A stretch of 64,000 nt of DNA from UBA1422 sp041752735 (GTDB lineage Bacteria > Bacillota > Clostridia > Peptostreptococcales > Anaerovoracaceae). Position 1 is the first letter of the stretch; each line of letters starts with the position of its first letter. The notes below the pieces were generated by a model. The model searched no databases and was not told the DNA's origin. It saw nothing but the letters and a program-made list of their open reading frames with translations. Position numbers and translations under genes: made by a program. The DNA is taken from positions 1 through 64,000 of the forward strand of contig JBGSVW010000029.1 of the NCBI GenBank assembly GCA_041752735.1, in the 5' to 3' direction. Below are positions 9,284 through 18,671 of the stretch, piece by piece.

Positions 9284-9883
9284 ATGAAAAACAAAAAAAT
9301 GATCATTGCAGCAGTTGTATTAGTCCTACTGATGAGTACAGGCATTGTACTGGCTGCGACACAACCGACAAATGAACAGGGAAATCAAAAAAACTCACAG
9401 AGAGGCACAAGTGCTGAATGCACAACAGAAGATTCTGCGCTTTTGGAAGACGATGCTGACGATACAACTGGAACACAAACCCTGCCGGAGGAAGCATCTC
9501 CTGAACTGGAGGCAATGTTAATCGCCGCAATTGAAGATGAATATAAGGCACAGGCAGAGTATGACGCACTGATTAATGAATTCGGTGCAGTGAAGCCTAT
9601 TACCAACATTATTAAGGCGGAGGCAAGCCATATTGATGCATTGGAAGTGTTATTTGCAGCCTATGGACTGCCCGTGCCGGAAGATAATGGCGCTGAGTTC
9701 GTAGTGATACCAAGCACACTTGATGCAGCATTTCAGGCTGGTGTAGATGCAGAAATAAAGAACATTGCCATCTATGAAGAATTTCTGAAACAGGATCTCC
9801 CGCAAGACGTAGAAGATACTTTTACGAATCTAATGAATGCTTCTGAAAACCATTTGGCCGCATTTGAAAGACAACTTGACTGA
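9284..9883 (+). CDS. Exported DUF2202-like ferritin-fold protein
   Basis: 199 residues: a signal peptide or anchor (residues 5-25, ending LAA), a polar linker, then a four-helix bundle of about 120 residues. Di-iron ligand patterns are visible: EDEYKAQAEYD, EASHIDAL, then EIKNIAIYEE and ASENHLAAFE, that is two ExxH-like helices and paired Glu helices as in DUF2202 and ferritin-like proteins. An extracytoplasmic iron or oxygen/peroxide role is plausible but inferred. It is the last gene of the cluster and has a terminator after it. Confidence 0.75.
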   Translation: MKNKKMIIAAVVLVLLMSTGIVLAATQPTNEQGNQKNSQRGTSAECTTEDSALLEDDADDTTGTQTLPEEASPELEAMLIAAIEDEYKAQAEYDALINEFGAVKPITNIIKAEASHIDALEVLFAAYGLPVPEDNGAEFVVIPSTLDAAFQAGVDAEIKNIAIYEEFLKQDLPQDVEDTFTNLMNASENHLAAFERQLD

Positions 9884-9916
9884 GAATAAAAAAACTAGAC
9901 CATAAAGAGCAAGAAG

Positions 9917-9946
9917 ACCGGCCAACCAACAAGTTAGCCGGTTTTT
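9917..9946 (+). terminator. Rho-independent terminator
   Basis: ACCGGC pairs with GCCGGT around a 14-base loop and is followed by a T run. It ends the polyferredoxin/ferritin-like operon. The remaining 150 bp to the next gene show no clear further element. Confidence 0.8.
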
Positions 9947-10097
9947 AATTTCTGTAAATGGATGCCCCGAAACCCACTATTTGAAGTAGCTGTATTGCAT
10001 TTTCAAGAGAATAAGGTATGATTATTGATATATATGTAGTAAGACCATTGACCACGGGGTTTTTATTTGTATGATTGGGAGAATAGGAAGGGATGCT

Positions 10098-12608
10098 ATG
10101 AAAATGAAAAAAAACCTTGCTATGTTGATGATTGCGGTGCTATTGCTCTCATCTCTTAGCCTACCTGCGATGGCCGACACAAACCCAACCATTGAAACAG
10201 GCAAAGCCACATATTCTGCTGGAAAGCTCTATTTTTCAAACCTAACCCTTTCCGGTGAGGGAATCAGAACCATTCTGATTAGCTTCTCAGATAATGTTAC
10301 AACTGGCGACAGAATCGACTTGCCGCCCACACCGGGAGGATATACAATCATATCTACCAACAGTTATTATTACAAACGAATTGTTGTTGATGCCACCATT
10401 TCAACCAGTGCGCTACAAGATTATTTGCGTGGCGTTGCCTTCACGGTTGTTAGCCCATCACAGACCGTGAGCATCATAGTTACAACCGAAAACATGAACG
10501 TCGAAACATATTATAACAGCGACACACAGCACTATTACCAATACGTGCCAGACACTTCAAGCTACTGGACAACTGCTTACAATTCAGCAAAAGGGATGTC
10601 ATTTATGGGTAGAGCAGGTTATCTGGCAACTATTACCTCCAAGGCGGAGGACACCTTTCTCAATGAAATATCAGGGGGAAAGACAGGCTGGTTGGGAGGA
10701 ACAATCTTAAGCAACAGTGGCACGAAGGTGAATTCCAGTGGCATTCCCAGTGAGGATGGACAGTATTATTCTTCGCTTGATACAACATCTGTGAGGGATG
10801 GGTGGTATTGGGCCTGTGGACCTGAAATCGGAAACGTTTTTTACACGGTTAACACCTTGCTCGAAGCTGGATACGGAGCAAATTCATCCGGTGCAGCTGC
10901 TGCGGATGCAGATAACAGCACAACCTATTACAACTGGGCACGGGGGACTTTATCTTACGAACCGAATAATAGAACTAACATCAGTGGTTTGTCTTCAACT
11001 GATTCGGCTTTTGAAACCTGCCTAACCACCCTAAGAATTACCAACAATACTGGCAAACAGGGAACGACCTTTTCATGGAACGACAAGTTATATACCACAG
11101 CAGGTACTGGATCATGGGATGCCAAGGGCTACTTTGTAGAATACGGAAATGAATCAATTGGAGATAGTGGTAGCGGAAGCTCCACGTTTGCAACAGATAG
11201 CGCTGAACTTTCACGGGGTCCCACTCTGACCGCGGGTGCGGTTCTCCGCACCACCGATACAGCAGGGACAGTGAAATTCTCATCCGATCGGGCCGGAGCT
11301 TATTATTATGCAGTTGTCGCGGACGGTGCAACCGAACCGGCGATTGATACCAACGGTACCGGAACATCTTGCATCGCGGGAGAAAATGTGATTACCAACC
11401 CGGTAGGGTTGACGGCTGGAGCCAAAGATATTTACATCAAGGTGAAAGATTCTGGGGGGAATGTCAGCGATGTGCTAATGATTAAAATCTACATGAATCA
11501 TGAAACTTCACCAGTAACCATCACACCCTATTCAGGAACCTTTGACGGCTCGGCCCATAGTGCGGTAGCTGTTTCTGGAGCACTTTCCGGGGACGTTGTT
11601 ACGTACAGCACCAATGGTACTGACTTCTCATCAATGTGCCCAACGGGTACCAACATAGGGGATTATCCTGTTTATGTCAAGGTAGAACGAAACGGTTATA
11701 ATCCATGGATAAGCGAAAAGAAGACGGCAGTCATCAATACAAAAGCCATTACTTCAGATATGGTTTCGATGATACTATCTGCTGAATATTCAGGACAACC
11801 GCTAACACCTTTGCCGGAGGTTACATACGGCTCGATTACGCTTGTGAAGGATAGTGACTATACAGTAGGATATTCCCACAATACTGATATTGGGCTAGCG
11901 ACAGTGACCATAACCGGGAAAGCCAATTATTCCGAAACTGTCACCAAAGATTTTGCGATTTTCGAAAAGACTACCGGAGTTGTGAGTGGCGCAGGACAGG
12001 GTCTTCAGGTAACAGCAGACGGCTTAGATGACCTTTATAATGACGAAGAAATTTATACCAAGGAAGACAGTCGGATTGAAGAATTCGGCGGGCAGGTAAG
12101 TATCGATTTGTTCGTGCTAATCAAAACTGATTTGACAGATGACAAGACGATGATAGAAAATCTGGCACTTGATAAAATCATAGGTTTGTATTTTGACATA
12201 TCCCTTTTTAAGACCGTGACCTTATTTGGTGAATCCGGTGAAGATGTCACAAAGATTCATCATACCAACGATTTGTTGACCGTTACACTTCCTATTCCAG
12301 ACAGCATCAAAGGCAAAGCCGGAATTGCTCTATACCGCGTGCATAACGGAATTGCGGCGATGATACCGATTGGAAAGGAAAACGCCATTGATGGCGAGTA
12401 TTGTACGATTGATGCCCAAAACATCACCTTGTATGTTCGAAACTTTTCAACGTATGGCATCGGATATGACAAGGCACTAATTGTTACGGGAGATAATGAA
12501 ACCAACCCGGATACAAGAGACTACACAACTACTGTTCCGTTTATGGTATTAGGAATTTGTTCGTTATTCATCGCAATTCTATATGGAAAGAAGAGAAAGA
12601 CGGCTTAG
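10098..12608 (+). CDS. Secreted C-type-lectin-like surface protein
   Basis: 836 residues from the ATG at 10098, which has GGAAGGG just upstream; the ATG 27 bases earlier lacks a site. The signal peptide ends in AMA|DT. Residues about 135-355 form a C-type-lectin-like domain: AGYLATITSKAEDTFL, WLGG, EPNNRT (an EPN-type sugar/calcium loop), FSWND and GYFVEYG. Ig-like and MBG-type beta domains follow. The C-terminus has NPDTRD, a membrane segment and KKRK, a sorting-signal layout with a degenerate motif, so sortase anchoring is likely but not certain. A carbohydrate- or protein-binding adhesin is inferred. Confidence 0.8.
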   Translation: MKMKKNLAMLMIAVLLLSSLSLPAMADTNPTIETGKATYSAGKLYFSNLTLSGEGIRTILISFSDNVTTGDRIDLPPTPGGYTIISTNSYYYKRIVVDATISTSALQDYLRGVAFTVVSPSQTVSIIVTTENMNVETYYNSDTQHYYQYVPDTSSYWTTAYNSAKGMSFMGRAGYLATITSKAEDTFLNEISGGKTGWLGGTILSNSGTKVNSSGIPSEDGQYYSSLDTTSVRDGWYWACGPEIGNVFYTVNTLLEAGYGANSSGAAAADADNSTTYYNWARGTLSYEPNNRTNISGLSSTDSAFETCLTTLRITNNTGKQGTTFSWNDKLYTTAGTGSWDAKGYFVEYGNESIGDSGSGSSTFATDSAELSRGPTLTAGAVLRTTDTAGTVKFSSDRAGAYYYAVVADGATEPAIDTNGTGTSCIAGENVITNPVGLTAGAKDIYIKVKDSGGNVSDVLMIKIYMNHETSPVTITPYSGTFDGSAHSAVAVSGALSGDVVTYSTNGTDFSSMCPTGTNIGDYPVYVKVERNGYNPWISEKKTAVINTKAITSDMVSMILSAEYSGQPLTPLPEVTYGSITLVKDSDYTVGYSHNTDIGLATVTITGKANYSETVTKDFAIFEKTTGVVSGAGQGLQVTADGLDDLYNDEEIYTKEDSRIEEFGGQVSIDLFVLIKTDLTDDKTMIENLALDKIIGLYFDISLFKTVTLFGESGEDVTKIHHTNDLLTVTLPIPDSIKGKAGIALYRVHNGIAAMIPIGKENAIDGEYCTIDAQNITLYVRNFSTYGIGYDKALIVTGDNETNPDTRDYTTTVPFMVLGICSLFIAILYGKKRKTA

Positions 12609-12645
12609 AGTTGATAAACCCCAACGCTGTAGAGGAGCATCCACA

Positions 12646-13527
12646 ATGGAGAACGGCCAACTAGATAAAGCATCAAAACAAAGTCTAAAAACAAAAAGAT
12701 TGGCCATGTTAGGGCTTATGATTACCGCTTTGATTTGGGGATCAACCTTTCCAGCCGGCAAATATGCTTTGGAGTACATGAGCCCATTTTACTTAATGGC
12801 TTTTCGATTCCTGATTGCATTTGCTGTAATGGCTGTAATTTTCCGCAAAGATATCCTTACTATCCGCATCAAAGATTTAAAAGGTGGAGTTCTTGCAGGT
12901 TTGTTCTTAGGCCTTGGATATGCAAGCCAGATTTATGGTCTTCAATTCACCTCTGCAGGGAAGCAATCATTTTTGGCCGGCGCTTATGTCATCGTCGTAC
13001 CATTTTTAACATGGATTGTGTTTAAAAAAAGCCCATCCATTAAAGCTTACATCGGAGCCGTCATATGCTTCTGGGGCATCGGAATGATTACCTTAACAGA
13101 GTCGCTGACCATTGGCATTGGAGACAGTATTACGCTAATTAGCTCTGGGATGTATGGTGGACATATTGTTGTAACCGGATACTATGCCCAAAAGCAAAAT
13201 GCCGCTATTTTTACAACCATCCAATTTGCAGTGGGGGGCGTTATGGCGTTGGTTTTAGGGATGCTTTTTAGCCCGCCGCCAACCCTTGAATGGAACTGGG
13301 GTATTTTAGCAATCATTTATCTGGCTGTGTTCGGTTCTTCCATAGCATATTATCTTCAAACGGTTTGCCAAAAATACGTAAAGACCTCTGTAACATCCTT
13401 GATTCTTAGCATGGAAGCCGTTTTTGGCTGCCTCTTGTCTTTGGCTTTGCTTGGGGATGTGTTTACTTTAAAAATGGCCATTGGCGCAGCAGCAATGCTG
13501 GTTGCCATATGGATCAGCGAATCATAA
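12646..13527 (+). CDS. EamA/DMT-family transporter
   Basis: 293 residues with about ten membrane helices in two EamA repeats. The first opens ALIWGSTFPAGKYALEYMSP and ends near GLQFTSAGKQSF; the second contains GSSIAYYLQTVCQKYVKTS and LLSLALLGDVFTLKM. The family exports metabolites or amino acids, but the substrate is not predictable. The ATG at 12646 has AGAGGAGC upstream; an in-frame upstream codon overlaps the previous gene and was rejected. It lies directly before the Nim-like and asparaginase genes. Confidence 0.85.
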   Translation: MENGQLDKASKQSLKTKRLAMLGLMITALIWGSTFPAGKYALEYMSPFYLMAFRFLIAFAVMAVIFRKDILTIRIKDLKGGVLAGLFLGLGYASQIYGLQFTSAGKQSFLAGAYVIVVPFLTWIVFKKSPSIKAYIGAVICFWGIGMITLTESLTIGIGDSITLISSGMYGGHIVVTGYYAQKQNAAIFTTIQFAVGGVMALVLGMLFSPPPTLEWNWGILAIIYLAVFGSSIAYYLQTVCQKYVKTSVTSLILSMEAVFGCLLSLALLGDVFTLKMAIGAAAMLVAIWISES

Positions 13528-13577
13528 GATCATATAACGAGAAAGTCATTGAATTTATTGCGAAGAAAGGAACCAAC

Positions 13578-14045
13578 ATGAGAGAGATGAGAAGAAAAGA
13601 CAGATTGCTATCCCAGGAAGAATCCATGGAAGTGTTGAAAAAGGGCGAATATGGAATTCTTGCAACCGTTGATGCCTATGGCCAACCATACGGTGTCCCC
13701 GTCAGTTATGTGGTATTGGATGGTTTTATATTTTTCCATGCAACCAATGCCGGCGGGTATAAGGTTGATAACTTCACAAAGAACAAAAAGGTCAGTTTTA
13801 CAGTGGTGGGAGACACCAAGGTGCAACCTGACCAATTTGGGACCCTCTATGAAAGTGCAATCGTCTTTGGCGAAGCTACTATGGTGGAAGATGAAACAGA
13901 ACGACTTGCGGCACTTAGAGCATTCCTGCCCAAATATAGCCCGACATTTCTAGCGGAAGGGGAAGAGTATATTAAAAATGCCGGCCCTCTGGCAAGCATT
14001 GTAAAGATTAGCATAGATGAGATCTCCGGCAAAAGCAAGAGATAG
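13578..14045 (+). CDS. Nim-like FMN-binding split-barrel protein
   Basis: 155 residues beginning MREMRRKDR, the usual opening of the nitroimidazole-resistance-like branch of the PPOX family. YGILATVDAYGQPYGVPVSY and FFHATNAGGYKVDNFTKN match the flavin-binding strands. Some members reduce nitro-drugs to amines; most have unknown substrates, so resistance is not claimed. AAAGGA lies seven bases before the ATG at 13578. It sits 37 bp before the asparaginase gene and is probably co-transcribed with it. Confidence 0.8.
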   Translation: MREMRRKDRLLSQEESMEVLKKGEYGILATVDAYGQPYGVPVSYVVLDGFIFFHATNAGGYKVDNFTKNKKVSFTVVGDTKVQPDQFGTLYESAIVFGEATMVEDETERLAALRAFLPKYSPTFLAEGEEYIKNAGPLASIVKISIDEISGKSKR

Positions 14046-14082
14046 CATACAAGTAAGGCAAGTAAACGAATTGGGGGAAACA

Positions 14083-15087
14083 ATGAAAAAGGTCTGTGTA
14101 ATCCATACCGGTGGAACAATCGGTATGGCAAAGACCCAAAATGGATATGCACCCAAGGCAGGTTATCTAGAATCCATTCTTTCTCAGATGAAAGAACTGG
14201 ACTCAGAGGAGCTGCCTCTCTTTGATTTGGTCGAGTATGAACCACTGTTGGACTCTTCAAATATTGCAGTGGAGCAATGGGTGAAGATGGCAAGCGATAT
14301 CAAAGACAGGTACAATAATTATGATGGGTTTGTTATCCTGCATGGTACGGATACCATGGCGTACACCGCGGCAGCACTATCGTATATGCTGGAAGGACTT
14401 GCCAAACCGGTGATTTTGACTGGATCACAAATCCCACTATGTGAAATCAGGAGCGATGGAAACGACAATTTCATCACTTCCCTGATGCTTGCGGCATTTT
14501 ATCAAGTCCCGGAGGTCTGCCTATTTTTTGGAAATCGGTTATTTCGAGGAAACCGTGTAACCAAAGTCAGCTCTGACGACCTTATCGCATTTGATTCTCC
14601 CAACTACCCACCCCTTGCGGATGCGGGTGTGCGGATTCACCTCAATGATATGGCCATTAGAAGGCCGGGAACCCAATTAAAACTATCTTTGTTTGAGTCT
14701 CATCAGATCGCGGTGCTCAAAATTTTCCCCGGAATACAATATCAAGCATTTGAAAACATATTAACGCCCAACTTGAAAGGAATCGTCTTCGAAGCCTATG
14801 GCGCCGGCAACATTCCGGACTCTGACAATGCGCTAAAGAGATTTCTAGATAAAGCCAATGAAAACGGAACAATTATTGTAGTCTGCACCCAGTGCCTACG
14901 AGGTTCAGCCTCCATTGGAGAGTACGAAACCAGCTTAAGCTTTGCCAATGCTGGCGCGGTAAGCGGATATGACATGATGGTAGAAGCCGCTGTAACAAAG
15001 CTATATTATTTATTGAGTCTTGGATGCGGACTTTCTGAAATTAAACAATTGATGGAGACCAACCTGCGCGGGGAACTATCTAAGTAG
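14083..15087 (+). CDS. ansA: L-asparaginase (type I, cytoplasmic)
   Basis: 334 residues without a signal peptide. Both catalytic threonine signatures are present: HTGGTIGM near residues 8-15 and HGTDTMAYTAAALS near 87-100. The enzyme hydrolyses asparagine to aspartate and ammonia. Length and the missing export signal fit the cytoplasmic AnsA type. The ATG at 14083 follows GGGGGAAA. The gene is convergent with the glycosyltransferase at 15105, 17 bp away, with no clear terminator between. Confidence 0.9.
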   Translation: MKKVCVIHTGGTIGMAKTQNGYAPKAGYLESILSQMKELDSEELPLFDLVEYEPLLDSSNIAVEQWVKMASDIKDRYNNYDGFVILHGTDTMAYTAAALSYMLEGLAKPVILTGSQIPLCEIRSDGNDNFITSLMLAAFYQVPEVCLFFGNRLFRGNRVTKVSSDDLIAFDSPNYPPLADAGVRIHLNDMAIRRPGTQLKLSLFESHQIAVLKIFPGIQYQAFENILTPNLKGIVFEAYGAGNIPDSDNALKRFLDKANENGTIIVVCTQCLRGSASIGEYETSLSFANAGAVSGYDMMVEAAVTKLYYLLSLGCGLSEIKQLMETNLRGELSK

Positions 15088-15104
15088 TTGGGTATTAATG
15101 ATAT

Positions 15105-16337
15105 CTACGTTAGAAGACTGTCAATGATTTTTGCACTATCTCGAGCCCCATTTTCTTCAGCGATACGCGCACCCAAATCTTTTGCATTCATGACGATATC
15201 GTCCTGAAGCGCAAAATTGATGGCGGCCACAAGCTTTTCAACAGTTAATTTTTTTCGGTAGATGGGGGCAGCGCCAACACCGATATCATAGGCTCTGTGG
15301 GCCCAAGCAAATTGATCATTTGAAAAGGGAATAATAATCGATGGCACCCCAGCGCGAAAACCTGCTGCAGTCGTCCCGGCGCCGCCGTGGTGGCAAACTA
15401 GGGAAACCTGTTGGAACAGCCAACTGTGAGGCAAACTGTCAACTGCAAAAATAGTATCCGGCAGATTATCCAGCGCACCTAAACCACAAAGGATGCCTCT
15501 TTTTCCTGTTTGAAGAAGGGCCGCTGTAATTAAGCGAACAGTTTCGTCCTTATGCTTGCTGTCAAAAACACTTCCAAAACCGATATAAATAGGCTTCTCT
15601 CCCTTTGCCAGGAAATCTGACAACTCCTTGGAAGGAGCGTATTCGACCTCTTCTTTAACAAACCAATAGCCATACTGATGTATGTTGCTATTCCAGTCTG
15701 TTGGTCTGGGAAACACAAAGTTACTACAAGAAACCAAAGCAGGATGTTCCTGATCCACCCTTTCGAAAGGAATCCCAAAATTTGTGGGAAGTTCTCCAAA
15801 TGACCATTTATAAAAGGCCTTGATGCCCGTTTTTCCTGCCATCCAAAGCATGCCTTGCAATAGACGATAGCTGAAAGAGATGGGCATTTTAGTTTTCCCA
15901 TAAGCAATGACCGAAGCGATTTCTTTTGTTTTGTGCATCGGAAAAGGAGAAGCCAAAACCGAGGGAATACCCAGCTGTGTCCCTGCGAAATAGCCAATGG
16001 TGCAGCCGGGATGGTATAGGATAAGCTCACTTCCCTTACATGCTTGAAACATTTCTTCAGTTAATCCAATGGTGTATTTCTTCATTTTATTAAAAGTTAA
16101 TAGCATTTTCAGAGGATTGTCGGAAGAAAGCGCATCTTGAAGAAACTGCGGATCCAAATCCGTTGACAGATAATCTGCCGAGAGGGGATACACGTCAATA
16201 CCATAGCTTTTTATGAATGAATCGAAACTTTCCCCTCCAACAATGCGAACTGACTTTCCCGATTTTTTTAGTTCCTGAGCAAGAGCAATATACGGTTGCA
16301 AATCTCCTCGGGAACCGGAACATAATATTGTAATCAT
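15105..16337 (-). CDS. GT1-family (UGT-like) glycosyltransferase
   Basis: 410 residues with a GT-B fold. The N-terminal CSGSRGDLQPYIALAQEL is typical of sterol-, macrolide- and vancomycin-type glycosyltransferases, and the C-terminal VCHHGGAGTTAAGFRAGVP is the sugar-nucleotide signature of the same group. The acceptor is probably a lipid or small hydrophobic molecule, but this is family inference. It is divergent from a TetR regulator at 16455, the classic layout for a gene controlled by its neighbour. Confidence 0.85.
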   Translation of the reverse strand: MITILCSGSRGDLQPYIALAQELKKSGKSVRIVGGESFDSFIKSYGIDVYPLSADYLSTDLDPQFLQDALSSDNPLKMLLTFNKMKKYTIGLTEEMFQACKGSELILYHPGCTIGYFAGTQLGIPSVLASPFPMHKTKEIASVIAYGKTKMPISFSYRLLQGMLWMAGKTGIKAFYKWSFGELPTNFGIPFERVDQEHPALVSCSNFVFPRPTDWNSNIHQYGYWFVKEEVEYAPSKELSDFLAKGEKPIYIGFGSVFDSKHKDETVRLITAALLQTGKRGILCGLGALDNLPDTIFAVDSLPHSWLFQQVSLVCHHGGAGTTAAGFRAGVPSIIIPFSNDQFAWAHRAYDIGVGAAPIYRKKLTVEKLVAAINFALQDDIVMNAKDLGARIAEENGARDSAKIIDSLLT

Positions 16338-16454
16338 TTCATAACCCTCTTTTTAAATCCAACATCTTGTTGTATGATTACAGTATAAAATGAGCCAGTA
16401 CGGGTAGCAACCAACAATGTGGACGCCCATGTCGGATTTGGAGATGGAGGGCTT

Positions 16455-17015
16455 ATGAGCAATAGAACAGACATTACGAAGCAGACGAAGCAGAACCTCA
16501 TAGATGCATTTTGGGGTTTTTATTGCGAAAAAAGAATTGAAAAAATTTCAGTCAAGGACATAACCACAAAGGCGGGTTACAATCGGAGCACATTCTATGA
16601 GTATTTCAAGGATGTTTATGATGTTTTGGAGCAAATTGAGGACAGCATCATTCCAACTTTGGATGAAATTCCTCCGATTTCAATACAAAACAAAATGCAC
16701 GGCATGCCAATGGAATCATTCATTCAACTCTTTCAAATGAATAAGAAATATTATGCTATATTACTTGGAGATCAGGGCGATCCCAGATTTGCCAGCAGAC
16801 TAAAGAACTCATTGAAACCACTGATTTTGAAGGAATTTAAAAACAAACTTCAATGCAGCCATTTGGAGATGGATTATATCTTGGAATATACCTTATCAGC
16901 CATGATAGGCATTATGAGCTACTGGTTCCTCCAAGAAGACAAACTGCCCAAAGACCAGTTGCTGGATTTGATTAATAAACTAATGGAACAAGGTGTAACG
17001 AAACAACTGTTTTAG
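16455..17015 (+). CDS. TetR/AcrR-family regulator
   Basis: 186 residues with an N-terminal helix-turn-helix (residues about 8-55, ISVKDITTKAGYNRSTFYEYFKD) and a variable helical ligand domain. The ATG at 16455 has GGAGGG upstream. It lies between two glycosyltransferase-like genes, divergent from one and 15 bp before the other, so it probably controls both. The 117-bp divergent region holds a short inverted repeat (CAAC-N5-GTTG near 16362), a possible operator. Confidence 0.85.
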   Translation: MSNRTDITKQTKQNLIDAFWGFYCEKRIEKISVKDITTKAGYNRSTFYEYFKDVYDVLEQIEDSIIPTLDEIPPISIQNKMHGMPMESFIQLFQMNKKYYAILLGDQGDPRFASRLKNSLKPLILKEFKNKLQCSHLEMDYILEYTLSAMIGIMSYWFLQEDKLPKDQLLDLINKLMEQGVTKQLF

Positions 17016-17030
17016 AGAAGAGGAGCCTAT

Positions 17031-18530
17031 ATGGAACGATGGAAAACAATTTTTTCAAACCCGGTTTCCCGTGGAACAATACGAAAAGCGGAACGGGCCA
17101 AGAAGAAGTACATTAAGAAATTCGGAGATGATACCAACTGCAGCTACGGATACCAACTGGAAGACAATGAAATTCTGGGGCCTTTTTTTGGAGTACGAAA
17201 CATCCAAGTTGGCAATCATAGCGAAGATGGTGTAAGTGGAGAAACACTGGACCGAGAAAAAGGGATACTGATTGGAAACATTCGTATGGGATTCGGCCAC
17301 TATAGGATTTCTATGGCCATGGCATCCGCCGCCCATGCCATGGGGTATACCCCCTATTGGTTCGACCTCCATGCTTACCAGGAGACCTCCGGAGGCAAAG
17401 TCATCGCCCATCTGAATAAACTTTATTCCATGGGGTCCAGGTGGTCACAGAAGTATCCATTGTTCAATCAACTTTTCTGGGAACCCATCAGCGCCAAAGG
17501 TTTCAAAAAACTTTCTTATAATGCCGTAGATCAGAAAGTCTCGGAGCTGATGATTCCGGCCTGTAGCACCTTGCCAAAGGATATGCCATTTATCGCAACC
17601 CACGTCTGGCCGGCGCAGGCTGCTATCCATGCCGGTTTTACCAAAGTGGTCAATGCCATACCGGATAACTGGCCCATGGGACTTCATCTGGCGGAGGGAG
17701 CCATTCACACAGTTCAAACGCCATCCGCGTTTCTGGGATACAAGACACTAAAAGGGATGAGTGGAGAACGAATTCTCAAACCCATCCCCAGAGGAGAACT
17801 CTTTGAAACAGGCCATTATGTGGACCACGAACTTGTGACAAATCTGGAGACGGATTGCAAAAGTCGAGTAGAACGCATCAAAGCAGACAAGACTCTTCGG
17901 ATTTTGCTCACCGTGGGTGGAGCCGGGGCGCAAGGGGAAATGTATGCCAATATCATACGTCATCTGTTGCCTAGAGTTCGGGAAAAGAAAGTCACTTTGC
18001 TCATTAACGTGGGTGACCATATAGATGTATGGAATCAATTAACCCGGGAGCTTCCCGATATTGCAAAGGAAGCCGTTACTTATTTTGATGCATGGGATGA
18101 GACTTGTGCCTTTGCCAATAAGGCTCTTGTTGAAGAAGTTCAGGGCATTCATGTGTTTTATCATCAGGACATTTTTGCAGCGGTATATTCCACCAACCTA
18201 TTGATGAGGCCATGCGATTTCATGGTTACAAAGCCCAGTGAGCTGGCCTTTTATCCGGTTCCGAAACTCATGCTGAAGCGGCTGGGAGGCCATGAAGCCT
18301 GGGGAGCTATCCGTGCCGCAGAGTTGGGGGACGGAACCATTGAATGTGAGACGGTGGAACGAACTTTGCAGATGCTGGACCTGATGTTGACAGAACCCGA
18401 AATATTGGAATCCATGAACGTACATATCATAAAAGCAAATCAGGCAGGCGTGTATGATGGCGCCTATGAAGTGGTAAAACTAGCCCAAAATATATTTTGC
18501 AAATATTCGGACAATAAGATACAATATTAG
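17031..18530 (+). CDS. MurG/MGDG-synthase-like GT-B protein, unknown
   Basis: 499 residues. The N-terminal GILIGNIRMGFGHYRISMAMA resembles the loop of GT28/MGDG-synthase enzymes, and LLTVGGAGAQGEM begins a second Rossmann half, so a GT-B glycosyltransferase fold is likely. I do not recognise an exact family. No membrane segment or signal is seen. It follows the TetR gene by 15 bp and probably acts with the GT1 enzyme on the same, unknown, glycoconjugate or glycolipid. Confidence 0.6.
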   Translation: MERWKTIFSNPVSRGTIRKAERAKKKYIKKFGDDTNCSYGYQLEDNEILGPFFGVRNIQVGNHSEDGVSGETLDREKGILIGNIRMGFGHYRISMAMASAAHAMGYTPYWFDLHAYQETSGGKVIAHLNKLYSMGSRWSQKYPLFNQLFWEPISAKGFKKLSYNAVDQKVSELMIPACSTLPKDMPFIATHVWPAQAAIHAGFTKVVNAIPDNWPMGLHLAEGAIHTVQTPSAFLGYKTLKGMSGERILKPIPRGELFETGHYVDHELVTNLETDCKSRVERIKADKTLRILLTVGGAGAQGEMYANIIRHLLPRVREKKVTLLINVGDHIDVWNQLTRELPDIAKEAVTYFDAWDETCAFANKALVEEVQGIHVFYHQDIFAAVYSTNLLMRPCDFMVTKPSELAFYPVPKLMLKRLGGHEAWGAIRAAELGDGTIECETVERTLQMLDLMLTEPEILESMNVHIIKANQAGVYDGAYEVVKLAQNIFCKYSDNKIQY

Positions 18531-18544
18531 TGTAATTTAGAAGT

Positions 18545-18637
18545 AAAAACCTCATCATATTTGTGTATAACGAGTATTTCCAACGTATGTCAATGCTAGA
18601 AACGTCAAACACCGAATAATGGATTCCGAGGTTTTTT
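18545..18637 (+). terminator. Long-loop terminator or structured leader
   Basis: AAAAACCTC (18545-18553) can pair with GAGGTTTTT (18628-18636), followed by more T. The loop of about 74 bases is long for a simple terminator. It lies between the GT-B gene and the c-di-GMP operon, so it could be a terminator or an attenuating leader. No known riboswitch class fits to my eye. Confidence 0.5.
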
Positions 18638-18671
18638 CTAATTTTTGAGTCAGCATCGATAGGAAGAGAGA

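Noticed and set aside
13578..14045. Nitroimidazole resistance gene
   Set aside because: The family resemblance is real, but most Nim-like proteins have no shown drug activity; only an FMN-binding protein is claimed.
18545..18637. Purine-riboswitch-like segment
   Set aside because: The TCATAT-like start is suggestive, but the conserved loop and junction sequences of purine aptamers are absent.
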